The position numbers were made by a program, and so were the translations under genes. The notes under the pieces are model-generated. The model was given only the letters and a program-made list of their open reading frames with translations, was not told the origin of the DNA and did no database searches. This document shows positions 9,123 through 17,980 of a stretch of 64,000 bases of DNA, in pieces (position 1 is the first letter of the stretch; each line of letters begins with the position of its first letter). Source of the stretch: CALHVX01 sp051027215 (GTDB lineage: Bacteria; Pseudomonadota; Gammaproteobacteria; Pseudomonadales; Azotimanducaceae); assembly GCA_051027215.1 (NCBI GenBank), contig JBPCXR010000340.1, positions 1 through 64,000 on the forward strand, given 5' to 3'.

Positions 9123-9788
9123 ATGAGCCAATTGAATCTAAGCAACGACGAGTTACTGTCCACCACCCGAGCGGTGCGCAAGCGACTGGATTTTGATCGA
9201 GAAGTGCCGCGACCTCTGATCGACGAGTGCATGAACCTGGCCTTGCAGGCCCCCAGCGGCTCCAATGCCCAAGGTTGGCAGTTCATGTTCGTCAACGACA
9301 AAGACAAGATCGCCAAGATCGGCGAGCTATATCGTGTAGCGTTTGCCGGCTACGCGGCCAGCGATATGGCGGCCAGCAAGCAACACGCGGACGATCCGAG
9401 CATGCATGACACTCAGCAACGGGTACAGACCTCCGCTCAGTACCTGGCCGACAATATGCATCGCGTCCCCTTGATGATGCTGCCCTGCTACATGGGTCGA
9501 CTGGAAGCGGTGCCCACTGCCATGATGAACGCGAGTCAGGCTGGCACACTGGGCTCAATCATTCCGGCTGCCTGGAGCTTTATGCTAGCCGCTCGAGCAC
9601 GTGGTCTTGGCACTTGCTGGACCACGCTACACCTGAACCACGAAAAAGAAATCGCCGAGATCCTCGGCATTCCCTACGATTCCGTAACCCAGGTTGCGCT
9701 GATTCCTGTTGGCTACACCAAAGGCACCGATTTTAAAGTTGCACCTCGAAAACCGCTAGAAACCGTCGTCCACTTTAATCAGTGGTAA
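9123..9788 (+). CDS. Nitroreductase-family flavoprotein
   Basis: This 221-residue protein is a nitroreductase-fold FMN oxidoreductase. The N-terminal T-T-R-A-V-R-K-R-L-D-F motif supplies FMN phosphate contacts, A-P-S-G-S-N-A-Q-G-W-Q-F is the second FMN segment, and G-L-G-T-C-W-T plus P-V-G-Y-T form the C-terminal flavin site. These enzymes use NAD(P)H to reduce nitro groups, quinones or enones; the physiological substrate is unknown. A clear paralogue lies at 60263-60919. Its stop overlaps the convergent S9 peptidase gene by 14 bases. Confidence 0.92.
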   Translation: MSQLNLSNDELLSTTRAVRKRLDFDREVPRPLIDECMNLALQAPSGSNAQGWQFMFVNDKDKIAKIGELYRVAFAGYAASDMAASKQHADDPSMHDTQQRVQTSAQYLADNMHRVPLMMLPCYMGRLEAVPTAMMNASQAGTLGSIIPAAWSFMLAARARGLGTCWTTLHLNHEKEIAEILGIPYDSVTQVALIPVGYTKGTDFKVAPRKPLETVVHFNQW

Positions 9789-11895
9789 GCGCCTCCGTTA
9801 GCCCAGGCACGTAGTCAGCGCCATGCAGGACTTCGACACTACTACCGTCGAAGTCCTCACCAATAGGCTCATAGCGCCCGCCCAAACACTGGCTTAGAAA
9901 CCCTTCTGTGGTCGCAAAGAATGACATGCGATTTTCTGGTCTGGCGAAACCATGTCCTTCGTCGGGATAATTGAGGTAGGTGACGGGTAAGTCTTTCTTC
10001 GCCATGGCCGCCACCAGCTGATCCGATTCGAGTTTGGTCACTCGTGGGTCGTTTTGACCCTGACCAATCAGTAGCGGTGAGCGTATATCGGCAACGCGGT
10101 TGATGGGCGAGCGGTTTGCCAAGTCCGCGCGCTCCGATTCATCGGCGGGATTGCCTACATACTTGTACCAGGTGTTGGCTAACGACGGACCCCAATAAGC
10201 CGGAAAGCTCTCGACCAGGGTGATCAAACTGGATGGGCCGACGATATCAATGCCGCAGGCGAAGGTCTCGGGGGTAAAGGTCAGACCGACCAACGTCGCA
10301 TAGCCGCCATAGGAGCCACCCATGATGGCTACCTGATCGCTTTTCGCTATCTTGTTGGTCACTGCCCATTTCACCGCATCGATCAGATCATCGTGCATTT
10401 TCCCAGAGAACTCTTTGACCGCTGCATTGGTAAAGGCTTTACCAAAACCTGTGGAACCGCGGTAATTCACGCTCAGCACTGCGTAGCCTCGATTGGCGAG
10501 CCACTGATGTACGGTATTGTAGCCGTAGTCATCTCGTGCCCACGGACCGCCGTGGACATACAACACCATAGGCAACGAATCGAGGGGTACGCCATCGCCA
10601 TCTGGATCGGTGGCCGGTGGCAGAGTGAGGTAAGACACTAGGGATAGGTCGTCGCGTGAGCGCAACTCTCGCGGGTGCATCGTCTGCAGTGGCGCATCAG
10701 ACAATGCCGGGCGAGTCACGAAAAGCTGTTTGACTGCACCGGTTGGGCGATCGAAACGATAGTACGCGCTCGGTTGGGTAGAGGAATCGGCGGATAGCAG
10801 CAGAGTTTGACCATCGTTCGTCATTGAGACGATGTGTAGATCGCCATCCAATGCCGCGCTCAGCTTCTTCAAATCCGAGGCCGTGACGGCATTCAGAGCC
10901 GTCCAGCGAATGCGGAGATAGTTTGCTGCGTACGCGAGGACTTCGTGAGTCGCCGGGTGGATCAGAACGTTGCTGATATCGGCTTTGGCATGAACCGCAA
11001 GCACTCGACGCTCACCCGTGGTGATGTTCGTTTGCGTTAACGCTGCAGTGTCGCGCTCCCGGCTGTCGAGCGCAAAAAAGTGCTCATTGCTCTGATCAAA
11101 GCCTAATATTTCCGTGGTCAGCATGTCTTCGGCCGGAATCGTTTCAAACGCTTCCCAGGCCTTGCCGTCGTAGCGCTGCAACGCCGCACCACCGGCATCC
11201 AACTCATCGACCCCAAATCGTAAGCGCAGGTCATTGTCAAATATCAGATCGCTGTAGCCTGGATTTTCTAATACCAATGTACGTTCGCCGGTCACGATAT
11301 CGACACGATAGGGGTCAAACAGCTCCGGGTCCCGATCGTTTAACCCGATCAACACTATGTTGGGGTGGTTCAGGCTCATCTTCAGCACAACTGCGCGCAC
11401 ATCCTCTGCAACCGGCGTCAGGTCACGTACTTCGCCGTCACTCACTCGCGTGGCATAGACATGGTAATTCTCGTTCCCACCCTGATCCTGCAAATACAAG
11501 ATGTGCGTACCACTGCGACTCCAATAGTGCCGCCGAATACCGCGCTCGGTGTCATGGGTAATGGCCCGCGCTTGCTCCGGTGCATGTATAGGCGCGACAA
11601 ATACGTTAAGAACACCTTCTTCCGGCGCGAGCCAGCTAAGGGTTTTACCGTCCGGACTAATGCGTGCCTGAGTTCGATCGGGGTTACCAAATACCGCCGC
11701 CCGTGGAATGAGTGCTACTTGCGCCGCCGGTTCTGGAGCCACGACCACAACCGGTTCAGCTTGACGCTGCTCAGAGCGCTCGCAACCGGCAGCAAAGAGC
11801 AGCGTCATTACGACCGTTAAGCCTATGCCGAGCTTGGTTGACCCGCACAGCCGCAGGCGGCAAATTGTGGAATCGATTTGGGCATGCTGCTTCAT
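9775..11895 (-). CDS. S9-family serine peptidase lipoprotein (prolyl oligopeptidase/DPP-IV type)
   Basis: This 706-residue protein has an N-terminal hydrophobic segment ending in L-F-A-A-G-C, a lipobox, so it is probably anchored to a periplasmic membrane face. Residues about 60-430 form a beta-propeller-like region with repeated strands. The C-terminal alpha/beta-hydrolase domain carries G-G-S-Y-G-G-Y with nucleophile Ser528, an acidic residue in G-Q-G-Q-N-D-P-R-V and a His in E-G-H-G-F. Enzymes of this group remove dipeptides or cleave after proline or alanine in short peptides. It is convergent with the nitroreductase gene. An internal Met closer to the lipobox (near 11808) is a possible alternative start. 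Confidence 0.93.
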   Translation of the reverse strand: MKQHAQIDSTICRLRLCGSTKLGIGLTVVMTLLFAAGCERSEQRQAEPVVVVAPEPAAQVALIPRAAVFGNPDRTQARISPDGKTLSWLAPEEGVLNVFVAPIHAPEQARAITHDTERGIRRHYWSRSGTHILYLQDQGGNENYHVYATRVSDGEVRDLTPVAEDVRAVVLKMSLNHPNIVLIGLNDRDPELFDPYRVDIVTGERTLVLENPGYSDLIFDNDLRLRFGVDELDAGGAALQRYDGKAWEAFETIPAEDMLTTEILGFDQSNEHFFALDSRERDTAALTQTNITTGERRVLAVHAKADISNVLIHPATHEVLAYAANYLRIRWTALNAVTASDLKKLSAALDGDLHIVSMTNDGQTLLLSADSSTQPSAYYRFDRPTGAVKQLFVTRPALSDAPLQTMHPRELRSRDDLSLVSYLTLPPATDPDGDGVPLDSLPMVLYVHGGPWARDDYGYNTVHQWLANRGYAVLSVNYRGSTGFGKAFTNAAVKEFSGKMHDDLIDAVKWAVTNKIAKSDQVAIMGGSYGGYATLVGLTFTPETFACGIDIVGPSSLITLVESFPAYWGPSLANTWYKYVGNPADESERADLANRSPINRVADIRSPLLIGQGQNDPRVTKLESDQLVAAMAKKDLPVTYLNYPDEGHGFARPENRMSFFATTEGFLSQCLGGRYEPIGEDFDGSSVEVLHGADYVPGLTEALTTD

Positions 11896-12130
11896 AGTTG
11901 CTCATCGTCACCGGTTGCCGTGGGGCGCCAATACTAACGGAAAGCGCCGCTGGAAGTGTCGTGCAGCTGACCGCGGGAGTGCTGTCTACCGCTGCGCAGC
12001 CAGTGTAACTTTGGCAAAATGCAGCCTGCGACAGCGAACCCGATTTTCGAGTACGCTTGCTATGCAGGCAATAAGGTGCACGAATGCAAATTAAGAGCGA
12101 CATTATCGCATTGATGAACGGAACGAGACT

Positions 12131-12562
12131 ATGAAACGAGTCCCCATACCCTTGCTCTTGCTCGCTAGCGCCGCGCTCCTAACGAGCTCGGCCGCGTCGA
12201 TCGCCCACCATGCATTTGGCGCGGAGTTCGACCCGAATCGGCCCTTAGTTCTCACTGGGCCAGTCACCAAGATTGAATGGGTCAACCCCCACGCGTGGAT
12301 TCACTTGGAGATCACCAAGGAAGACGGCAGCAAAGAAAGTTGGATGGTCGAAGGCGGCACGCCGAATACGCTACTACGCCGTGGCCTCAACAAGCGCTCG
12401 CTTACTCCCGGCACGGTCATTGTGGTTGATGGCTACCAATCCAAAGACCGTTCGAATCGCGCCAATGGCCGTGATATTACCTTTACCGACGGCCGTAAGA
12501 TCTTCATGGGCTCCTCAGGTACCGGTGCACCAAAAGATGGCAAGGATCCGACCGATCGATAA
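12131..12562 (+). CDS. DUF6152 family exported protein
   Basis: This is a 143-residue protein with a Sec signal peptide (MKRVPIPLLLLASAALLTSS, cleavage near 24) followed by the H-H-A-F-G-A-E-F-D segment and W-V-N-P-H-A-W-I-H-L motif typical of DUF6152. The rest is a small beta-barrel-like domain with a V-V-D-G-Y strand. The function is unknown. The conserved His residues hint at metal binding, but that is inference. Homologues are common in gamma- and alphaproteobacteria that degrade steroids and aromatics, often close to exported proteins like the one at 39314-40243. Confidence 0.88.
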   Translation: MKRVPIPLLLLASAALLTSSAASIAHHAFGAEFDPNRPLVLTGPVTKIEWVNPHAWIHLEITKEDGSKESWMVEGGTPNTLLRRGLNKRSLTPGTVIVVDGYQSKDRSNRANGRDITFTDGRKIFMGSSGTGAPKDGKDPTDR

Positions 12563-12605
12563 TTTGTCACAGCACAGCGCAAGTTGACCTGACAGCCTAG
12601 CGAGA

Positions 12606-13496
12606 TTACTGGTACCCACGCTGGTGTTTCTTCAACGAGCGACACAGTGCGGAAAGCGCACCCGCGAGCATGGCAATATCGGCGTCAAGACGCGCTAGCG
12701 GCTCTTCCTCGGGCACTTCGTCCACGGCATCCTGATCCAGATACTTCAGTTTGCGCACTACCGCGTCCCGGTCCAAAACACAGCTAAGCGTCGCATCGAA
12801 GTGTAGGCCCAGGCGTTCGATGGCAAGCCCTGATTGCACGTGGCGTCGCACCTGGGCATCTCCTAAGTCCATGTCCATCCAGCTGACGCTCGCGTGGCCG
12901 TTGCCGGGATCCTGCATGCGACACTCTCGAGACAAATTGAACTCTGTTGGACCTTTGCCCAGAAAGATCTGTTGCAGTAGCTCGCCGAGCGGATTCTTAA
13001 ACGTTAGCGGAGTCGCCTCGAGGCTACCGAAGGCCCCGCGAAGCTTGTCTAGAAACAGCTCAGCCTGGGCGTCGCTACTGGTGTCAACGGCCAGCAACGA
13101 TTCACCGCGCAAGTAAAGACCACGCAGGCGATCCGACTTCAGCAGAGCTTTTGGCAACAGCGCAGCGTGGGTGTCTTCCTTCAGCTCGCGCTTTTCCTTA
13201 CGACTCGGCTCGCGCTGGGCTCGGGACTTAAACAGCTCTACGCGCTCTGCCAAGGCTTCGTTGATGGCAGCGGGCGGCAACAGTCGACTTTGCACCCGCA
13301 GTTGTAGCAAGTCAGCGCCTGCTACTCTTCGGGCGAGGCCCACCGCTGCTACGTCACCTGGGCTCTCCCAGCCGGCACTGCGTTCGGCGAGTGATCCACA
13401 AGGCTGAAAGGACTCGTGAGAAAGTATGCTGTGCAAGCCATCTTCGGTTTCGGGCCAGTCGGTGTGTATGCGATAAATGCGGGCGTTCTTGAACAC
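12606..13496 (-). CDS. rdgC: Recombination-associated protein RdgC
   Basis: This 296-residue protein matches RdgC in length and layout: M-F-K-N-A-R-I-Y-R at the N-terminus, F-Q-P-C-G near residue 32, a central R-E-P-S-R-K-E-K-R-E-L-K-E basic segment and a C-terminal helix. RdgC is a ring-shaped nucleoid-associated dimer that binds double-stranded DNA and counteracts RecA loading. It occurs in beta- and gammaproteobacteria, which supports the taxonomic reading. The start is GTG at 13496, with no strong ribosome-binding site visible. Confidence 0.95.
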   Translation of the reverse strand: MFKNARIYRIHTDWPETEDGLHSILSHESFQPCGSLAERSAGWESPGDVAAVGLARRVAGADLLQLRVQSRLLPPAAINEALAERVELFKSRAQREPSRKEKRELKEDTHAALLPKALLKSDRLRGLYLRGESLLAVDTSSDAQAELFLDKLRGAFGSLEATPLTFKNPLGELLQQIFLGKGPTEFNLSRECRMQDPGNGHASVSWMDMDLGDAQVRRHVQSGLAIERLGLHFDATLSCVLDRDAVVRKLKYLDQDAVDEVPEEEPLARLDADIAMLAGALSALCRSLKKHQRGYQ

Positions 13497-13558
13497 GATC
13501 GAGCGCAGCTGATAATGGGCCGCACATCTTAGTGATCAGCATCGTCCCTGGCCAGAGA

Positions 13559-14218
13559 TTAAGACTCGGGATTGCCCCATAGCGTCGACAAGCGCGCATC
13601 ACGCCCACAACGACTGCGATAGTACTTATAGCGAAGCGGATTTTTACGGTAATAATCTTGGTGATAATCTTCTGCCGGATAGAAGGCAGCAGCCTTTAAC
13701 GGCAGAATCTTCGTCGCTATAGGCTCTTCAAAGCGCGTGGATATGTCGGCAAGACTGCGCTGGGCAGCTTGCCGCTGGGCAGTATCCAAAACGAACACTG
13801 CAGTTTGGTAGCTTTCGCCGCGGTCGCAGAACTGGCCGCCGGCATCCACCGGATCGACATTGCGCCAGTACACGTGGAGCAGTTCATCGAAGCTGACAAT
13901 TGCGGGATCGTAGCTGACTCGAACGCTCTCCAGGTGACCGGTACCGCCGGCGGTTACCGCCTTATACCCCGGATCAGCCTGAGTCCCACCGGCATAACCT
14001 GAAGTCGTGGCAATGACGCCGGGCAAGCGATCGAAAGGTGGCTCCATGCACCAAAAGCAGCCCCCCGCAAACACCGCGATCTGGGCGTTACTGAGCGCTT
14101 CGACGGGCACCGCTGGACTCGTCTCTTCTGCCCGGCAGGCCGACATCAGCAGCCCAAGCAGGAACAGGGTTAGCAATGGGATTGGGTACTTCACAACGCT
14201 CTTAGAGGGTGGGATCAC
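13559..14218 (-). CDS. msrA: Peptide methionine (S)-S-oxide reductase, lipoprotein form
   Basis: This 219-residue MsrA reduces methionine-S-sulfoxide in proteins or free methionine. The catalytic motif G-G-C-F-W-C (Cys54) is intact, with conserved G-Y-A-G-G and Y-H-Q-D-Y segments and a resolving Cys near the C-terminus (R-S-R-C-G). An N-terminal hydrophobic stretch ends in L-M-S-A-C (Cys28), a lipobox, so it is envelope-anchored. It is the last gene of a three-gene operon after two CMD proteins. GTG 14218 shares one base with the stop of the upstream selenoprotein; a second GTG at 14194, with AAGAG before it, is also possible. The context points to repair of oxidative damage in the envelope. 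Confidence 0.94.
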   Translation of the reverse strand: MIPPSKSVVKYPIPLLTLFLLGLLMSACRAEETSPAVPVEALSNAQIAVFAGGCFWCMEPPFDRLPGVIATTSGYAGGTQADPGYKAVTAGGTGHLESVRVSYDPAIVSFDELLHVYWRNVDPVDAGGQFCDRGESYQTAVFVLDTAQRQAAQRSLADISTRFEEPIATKILPLKAAAFYPAEDYHQDYYRKNPLRYKYYRSRCGRDARLSTLWGNPES

Positions 14219-14742
14219 TATTCGGTTCCCGCCGAGCCTGGCGTCGGCAGAACCGTGATCGGCATCTGTTCAGGCTCTAACCCAAGGTTAATCAACACTT
14301 TGGACATGCCGTGAAATAACCCCACACCCAGCAACAACTCGGTGATCTCTGCTTCGTTGAAGTGGGCCCTGATGAGGCTTTGGTCGGCTTCGCTCGGCGT
14401 ACCCGGCAGACCGAGAAACGCGTCCGCCAATTTCAGCGCCGCCACATCCTTAGCGGGCAAACGTGTCTCATAACCATCGACCACCAGATCGGCGGTTGCT
14501 TCATCCAGCCCCGCTGCACGAGCGGAGTCAAACCGTACCTGGCGTCAGTATCCGCAATCGGTCGTTCTCGCATTGCGCAGCCGCGCCAGCTCCTTGTGTC
14601 GAGCGCTCACCGACCCTTCCTGCCAGAACAGCCCGTACAGCTCAAAGAAGCCATTCAATACATCAGGCGTGTGGGCCAGCACGGTACCGAAGTTGCTGTC
14701 GGCGCCAGCGAGCGCCCCGGGAACTCTAGGCGTCTTAGACAT
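14218..14742 (-). CDS. AhpD/CMD-family selenoprotein (Sec encoded by UGA at 14545-14547)
   Basis: Translation from ATG 14742, with GGAGGAA nine bases upstream, gives 174 residues interrupted by one in-frame TGA as codon 66. Around it is R-N-A-R-T-T-D-C-G-Y-U-R, which matches the AhpD/carboxymuconolactone-decarboxylase pattern in which a helix carries CxxC, here C63-G-Y-U66. AhpD-type proteins are peroxide-handling or dithiol-transfer enzymes, and CMD-domain selenoproteins with Sec at this position are known. The part after the UGA continues the all-helical CMD fold (E-I-T-E-L-L-L-G-V-G-L-F-H). Without Sec insertion this would be two fragments, 65 residues and a later ORF from GTG 14484. It overlaps the upstream CMD gene by 8 bases and msrA by 1, so it sits in a coupled operon. 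A nonsense mutation is the alternative. Confidence 0.87.
14509..14527 (-). promoter_or_regulatory. Candidate bacterial SECIS hairpin of the CMD selenoprotein
   Basis: On the reverse strand, CTCCGCT (14527-14521) pairs with AGCGGGG (14515-14509) in a continuous 7-bp stem with one G-U pair. The loop is CGTGC (14520-14516), with G as the second base. The loop begins 25 bases after the UGA. This is the strongest of the three candidate SECIS stems in the window. Folding was done by eye. Confidence 0.65.
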
Positions 14743-15211
14743 TCGCAGCTTCCTCCGCAGGGTTCGCCGTCGCGCCTAGGGTTTTGCTCAGGCGCGCATT
14801 CACGTCAAAGAACGCCAGCGCGGTGAGCACGGCAACGGTGCCGCCCTCGTCAAGCGCGTGGCGCAGCGCCGCCACCTGCGCATCGCTGATTTCGTGGTGA
14901 TTCAGCGGCATCAGCTCAGCGACCTCCAGCACGAGCTGAGCAAGCTCATCAAAGCCTTCGCGCCTGCCTTGCTGCAGTGCTGCCAGCTCGTGCGCTTTTA
15001 GGCGCACGTCAGGGTGACGTTGCAGCCATTGCTCCTCACAATCATGGATTGCGGCGATACGAAGTCGAGCGAGCTCCAGCAACCGAGTTGGCACACGCTC
15101 CGCATCCCACAGGGTCGCCATAAACTGCTGATACTTGGCTTGCAGCTGGGGCTGCACGGCTAGGTGATCCGTTAGTGTTTGCGTTTTTGGCGTAGTGCTA
15201 GCCCAACTCAT
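14735..15211 (-). CDS. CMD/AhpD-fold protein lacking the Cys pair
   Basis: This 158-residue helical protein shows the CMD pattern R-L-L-E-L-A-R-L-R-I-A-A-I-H-D-C-E-E-Q near residues 43-61. The redox motif is reduced to C58-E-E-Q, so it keeps only the first Cys of CxxC. CGGAG precedes ATG 15211. It is the first gene of a run whose second member is a CMD selenoprotein with C-x-x-U, overlapping by 8 bases. The tandem arrangement suggests that the two act as a hetero-oligomer or diverged after duplication. Function by itself is not known. Confidence 0.85.
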   Translation of the reverse strand: MSWASTTPKTQTLTDHLAVQPQLQAKYQQFMATLWDAERVPTRLLELARLRIAAIHDCEEQWLQRHPDVRLKAHELAALQQGRREGFDELAQLVLEVAELMPLNHHEISDAQVAALRHALDEGGTVAVLTALAFFDVNARLSKTLGATANPAEEAANV

Positions 15212-15353
15212 GCAGACTCCGGGGCTGCAACATCGTTGCTTGAGAGTATGCCACAGGCCATGCTTCTGCTTGCGTTAATGGTTGTTGTCACAACCCTGCC
15301 GCTGCCAGCGACTAGTTTGCTACAGTGTGCCGTCCCGCCAGCTAATCGCCGCC

Positions 15354-15827
15354 ATGCCCGACCCAAGATACGACGTCACGATTGTTGACTATGCACCCCG
15401 CCACCAAGCTGCCTTCGCGGCGCTGAACTATGCATGGATCGAACAGTACTTCAGCATCGAAGCCGCAGACCGCGAATCTTTGGATCATCCGCAGGAGAAA
15501 ATTCTACAGCCCGGCGGCGCCATATTGATGGCGGAGCTGCACTCAGAAGCGGTGGGCACCTGCGCACTGATCCGCATATCCGACAGCGAATTGGAGCTGG
15601 CCAAAATGGCGGTGAGTGAAGCCCATCGAGGCGCACGGATCGGCTTACTGCTGGGCCAAGCAGCCATCGAACGGGCTCGCCACCTCGGCGCAAGTCAGCT
15701 GTGGCTCGAGAGCAACACGATTCTGACCCCCGCGCTGTCGCTGTACCGCAAACTCGGCTTTCAGGCAGAGCCACAACAACCCAGCGATTACGCCCGTTCG
15801 AACATCCAAATGCGCCTGCAGCTCTAG
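15354..15827 (+). CDS. GNAT-family N-acetyltransferase
   Basis: This 157-residue protein has the GNAT fold: a central beta-strand segment E-L-E-L-A-K-M-A-V-S, the acetyl-CoA pyrophosphate loop H-R-G-A-R-I-G (R-x-x-x-x-G type), and the C-terminal segment A-L-S-L-Y-R-K-L-G-F. It would transfer an acetyl group from acetyl-CoA to an amine; the substrate is unknown. ATG 15354 starts at the family N-terminus; an open frame continues upstream to about 15282 without family similarity. It ends 3 bases from the convergent MDR gene. Confidence 0.9.
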   Translation: MPDPRYDVTIVDYAPRHQAAFAALNYAWIEQYFSIEAADRESLDHPQEKILQPGGAILMAELHSEAVGTCALIRISDSELELAKMAVSEAHRGARIGLLLGQAAIERARHLGASQLWLESNTILTPALSLYRKLGFQAEPQQPSDYARSNIQMRLQL

Positions 15828-15830
15828 GCG

Positions 15831-16970
15831 CTAGAGGTCGGGTCGCACCAGGTACTTGCGACCAGTCGCTTGCTGGCTGTATTCCGCGAGAGCCGCTTGC
15901 GACAATGCCTCGGCCAGACTCACTTCGTGGGTATAGCTGCTGGCAAAGGTCGTTTTGATCTCTGCAGCGACTCGCTCACGTAAGCCTTGCGCAGCCTCCG
16001 GGCCAATCTTCTGCAGGAACGGTGGCAACAGCCAACCGCCAATGCCCCAGGCCATACCATAGCCCCGATTGAGCTGGGTGGGACCCCGATCCAAACCACC
16101 ATATATGTAGACTTGCTTGTGGGTGGTGGACCCATAGCGACTAAACTCCGCTGCGTTGCGGCTCAGCGCGGCTTCCATAGCTGTCAATATCTGATCCGTG
16201 AGTCTACCGCCACCCGTCGCGTCGAAAGCCACTGTTGCACCGGTAGCGGCCAGAGCATCGGTTAAAGTCGCCATGAAGTCTGGCTCGCTTGAATTGCAAA
16301 CGTATTTGGCCCCAAGTTCGCCAAGCAGCGCGACTTGCTCTGGCTTGCGAACAATGTTCACCAACCCCACACCGTCGGCGATGCAGATCTTGTTCAACAT
16401 TTGCCCAAGGTTAGACGCCGCTGCAGTGTGTACCAGCGCCGTATGCCCTTCTGCCTTCATCGTTTCAACCATACCCAACGCAGTCAGCGGATTGACGAAA
16501 CAGCTAGCGCCTTCCACAGCGCTGGTACCTACTGGCAAAGGCAAACACTCTTTCGCCTTGAGCACGCGATATTGGCTGTACATAGCTCCGCCCAGAACAG
16601 CTACTGTGGCCCCAAGCAGCGCTTGAGCTTCGGCTGCACCGCCAGCGGCCACGACTGTGCCTGCGCCTTCGTTGCCAACAGGCAAGGTCTGATCAGCACG
16701 GGGCGCCATCGCCGGGCGTAGCTTTTCTGGCACCGGCGCTCGCACAACCGCATCTGCGCCGCTACCGGAAAACTTGGCCGCGCTGATGTCGGCAAGGCCG
16801 AAGAGCAGACCCAGGTCTGAAGGATTAATGGGCGCTGCCCCGATTTGCACGAGCACCTCGTGCTCACTTGGCTCGGGGACTGGGACCTGGCGGAGCTTCA
16901 GCTCCAACTCGCCAGCGGAGCTGATGGTAGAAACCAGCTGTTGCTGATTGCTTGGAATGGCGTCAGACAT
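15831..16970 (-). CDS. MDR-superfamily zinc-free NAD(P)H oxidoreductase
   Basis: This 379-residue protein is a medium-chain dehydrogenase/reductase. The N-terminal GroES-like half contains P-I-N-P-S-D and G-N-E-G-A-G, and the Rossmann half has A-A-A-S-N-L-G-Q. The Cys cluster and catalytic zinc ligands of alcohol dehydrogenases are absent, so it is probably a quinone- or enoyl-reductase type. GGAGA before ATG 16970 supports the start. The preceding 140 bases are AT-rich and contain TTTAAC twice on the reverse strand, about 25 bases apart, which could be part of a regulator site. Confidence 0.88.
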   Translation of the reverse strand: MSDAIPSNQQQLVSTISSAGELELKLRQVPVPEPSEHEVLVQIGAAPINPSDLGLLFGLADISAAKFSGSGADAVVRAPVPEKLRPAMAPRADQTLPVGNEGAGTVVAAGGAAEAQALLGATVAVLGGAMYSQYRVLKAKECLPLPVGTSAVEGASCFVNPLTALGMVETMKAEGHTALVHTAAASNLGQMLNKICIADGVGLVNIVRKPEQVALLGELGAKYVCNSSEPDFMATLTDALAATGATVAFDATGGGRLTDQILTAMEAALSRNAAEFSRYGSTTHKQVYIYGGLDRGPTQLNRGYGMAWGIGGWLLPPFLQKIGPEAAQGLRERVAAEIKTTFASSYTHEVSLAEALSQAALAEYSQQATGRKYLVRPDL

Positions 16971-17111
16971 ATGATGTCTCCAATGGTGAAATTGTTAAAC
17001 AAACGAATCGCTAAAAAAATGATCGTTAAAGAACTTGGGTGATCCGCTCCTGAGCGTCGTCAGACCAAAACACCGGCGATATTCGACCCGGTCTAGCTCT
17101 TAGAATTAACA

Positions 17112-17951
17112 TCAGCGGCGCAAACGCTCTGCGTGCCAATGCAGGTGCTCTTCAATAAAGCTCGCGATAAAGTAATAGCTGTGATCGTAACCAGGCTGCA
17201 GGCGTAGCGTCAGCGAAATACCTGTCTCTGCGCAAGCCTGCTGCAGCAGCTGGGGCATCAGCTGACTCTCTAAGAACTCGTCATCGCCACCCTGCTCGAC
17301 CAGCAATTCGCTAACCCGTGCCCCATCGGCAATCATCGCGCAAGCATCATAGGCACGCCAGTGACTCTCTTCCGCCCCAAGGTAGCCCGCAAGAGCCTTC
17401 CGCCCCCAGGGACACTGTGCGGGCGCACAGATCGGTGCAAAGGCAGAAACGCTTCGGAACCGCTCAGGGTTCCGCAAACCCATGGTCAATGCGCCGTGCC
17501 CACCCATGGAGTGCCCGCTGATTCCCACCCGCTGGGTGTCGATGGCGAACATGCGTGCTGCATCATCCAAAAGTTCAGTCTCGATGTAAGTGCGCATCTG
17601 ATAGTTGGTTTGCCAAGGCATCTCGGTGGCATCCAGGTAAAACCCTGCGCCAAGACCGAAATCGTAAGCACCCTGCTCATCGTCTGGCACGCCCTCACCT
17701 CGCGGTGAGGTGTCGGGCACTAACAGAATCAGGCCGAGCTGCGCGGCGACTCTTTGTGCACCCGCTTTAACGGTGAAATTCTCTTCGGTGCAGGTGAGAC
17801 CCGACAACCACAACAGCGCCGGCGCTTGGCGATGATGGGACAGCTGCGGCACGAACGCCGCAAAGCGCATGCGGCAATTTAGCGCTTTGGATCGATGCGA
17901 CAGCACATACTGACTGCCACCAAATAGGCGTTGTTGGCTGATGACTTCCAC
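17112..17951 (-). CDS. fghA: S-formylglutathione hydrolase
   Basis: This 279-residue esterase-D-family alpha/beta hydrolase cleaves S-formylglutathione to formate and glutathione, the last step of glutathione-dependent formaldehyde oxidation. Motifs are W-L-S-G-L-T-C-T-E-E-N-F for the oxyanion and substrate region, G-H-S-M-G-G with Ser148, and G-Y-D-H-S-Y-Y-F with the catalytic His. The start is GTG 17951 with AGGAAG upstream. It is the third gene of a run with frmA, separated from it by an acyl-CoA dehydrogenase-like gene, so it is probably in the same operon. Confidence 0.96.
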   Translation of the reverse strand: MEVISQQRLFGGSQYVLSHRSKALNCRMRFAAFVPQLSHHRQAPALLWLSGLTCTEENFTVKAGAQRVAAQLGLILLVPDTSPRGEGVPDDEQGAYDFGLGAGFYLDATEMPWQTNYQMRTYIETELLDDAARMFAIDTQRVGISGHSMGGHGALTMGLRNPERFRSVSAFAPICAPAQCPWGRKALAGYLGAEESHWRAYDACAMIADGARVSELLVEQGGDDEFLESQLMPQLLQQACAETGISLTLRLQPGYDHSYYFIASFIEEHLHWHAERLRR

Positions 17952-17980
17952 AGTCTTCCTCGATTGGCGCCTAGGGCGCG

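Noticed and set aside
14362..14826. 154-residue forward-strand ORF over the CMD genes
   Set aside because: It is antisense to two recognised CMD genes and has no family similarity.
16971..17111. TTTAAC direct repeat upstream of the MDR gene as an operator
   Set aside because: Only two short copies in an AT-rich tract; the pattern is easily found by chance.
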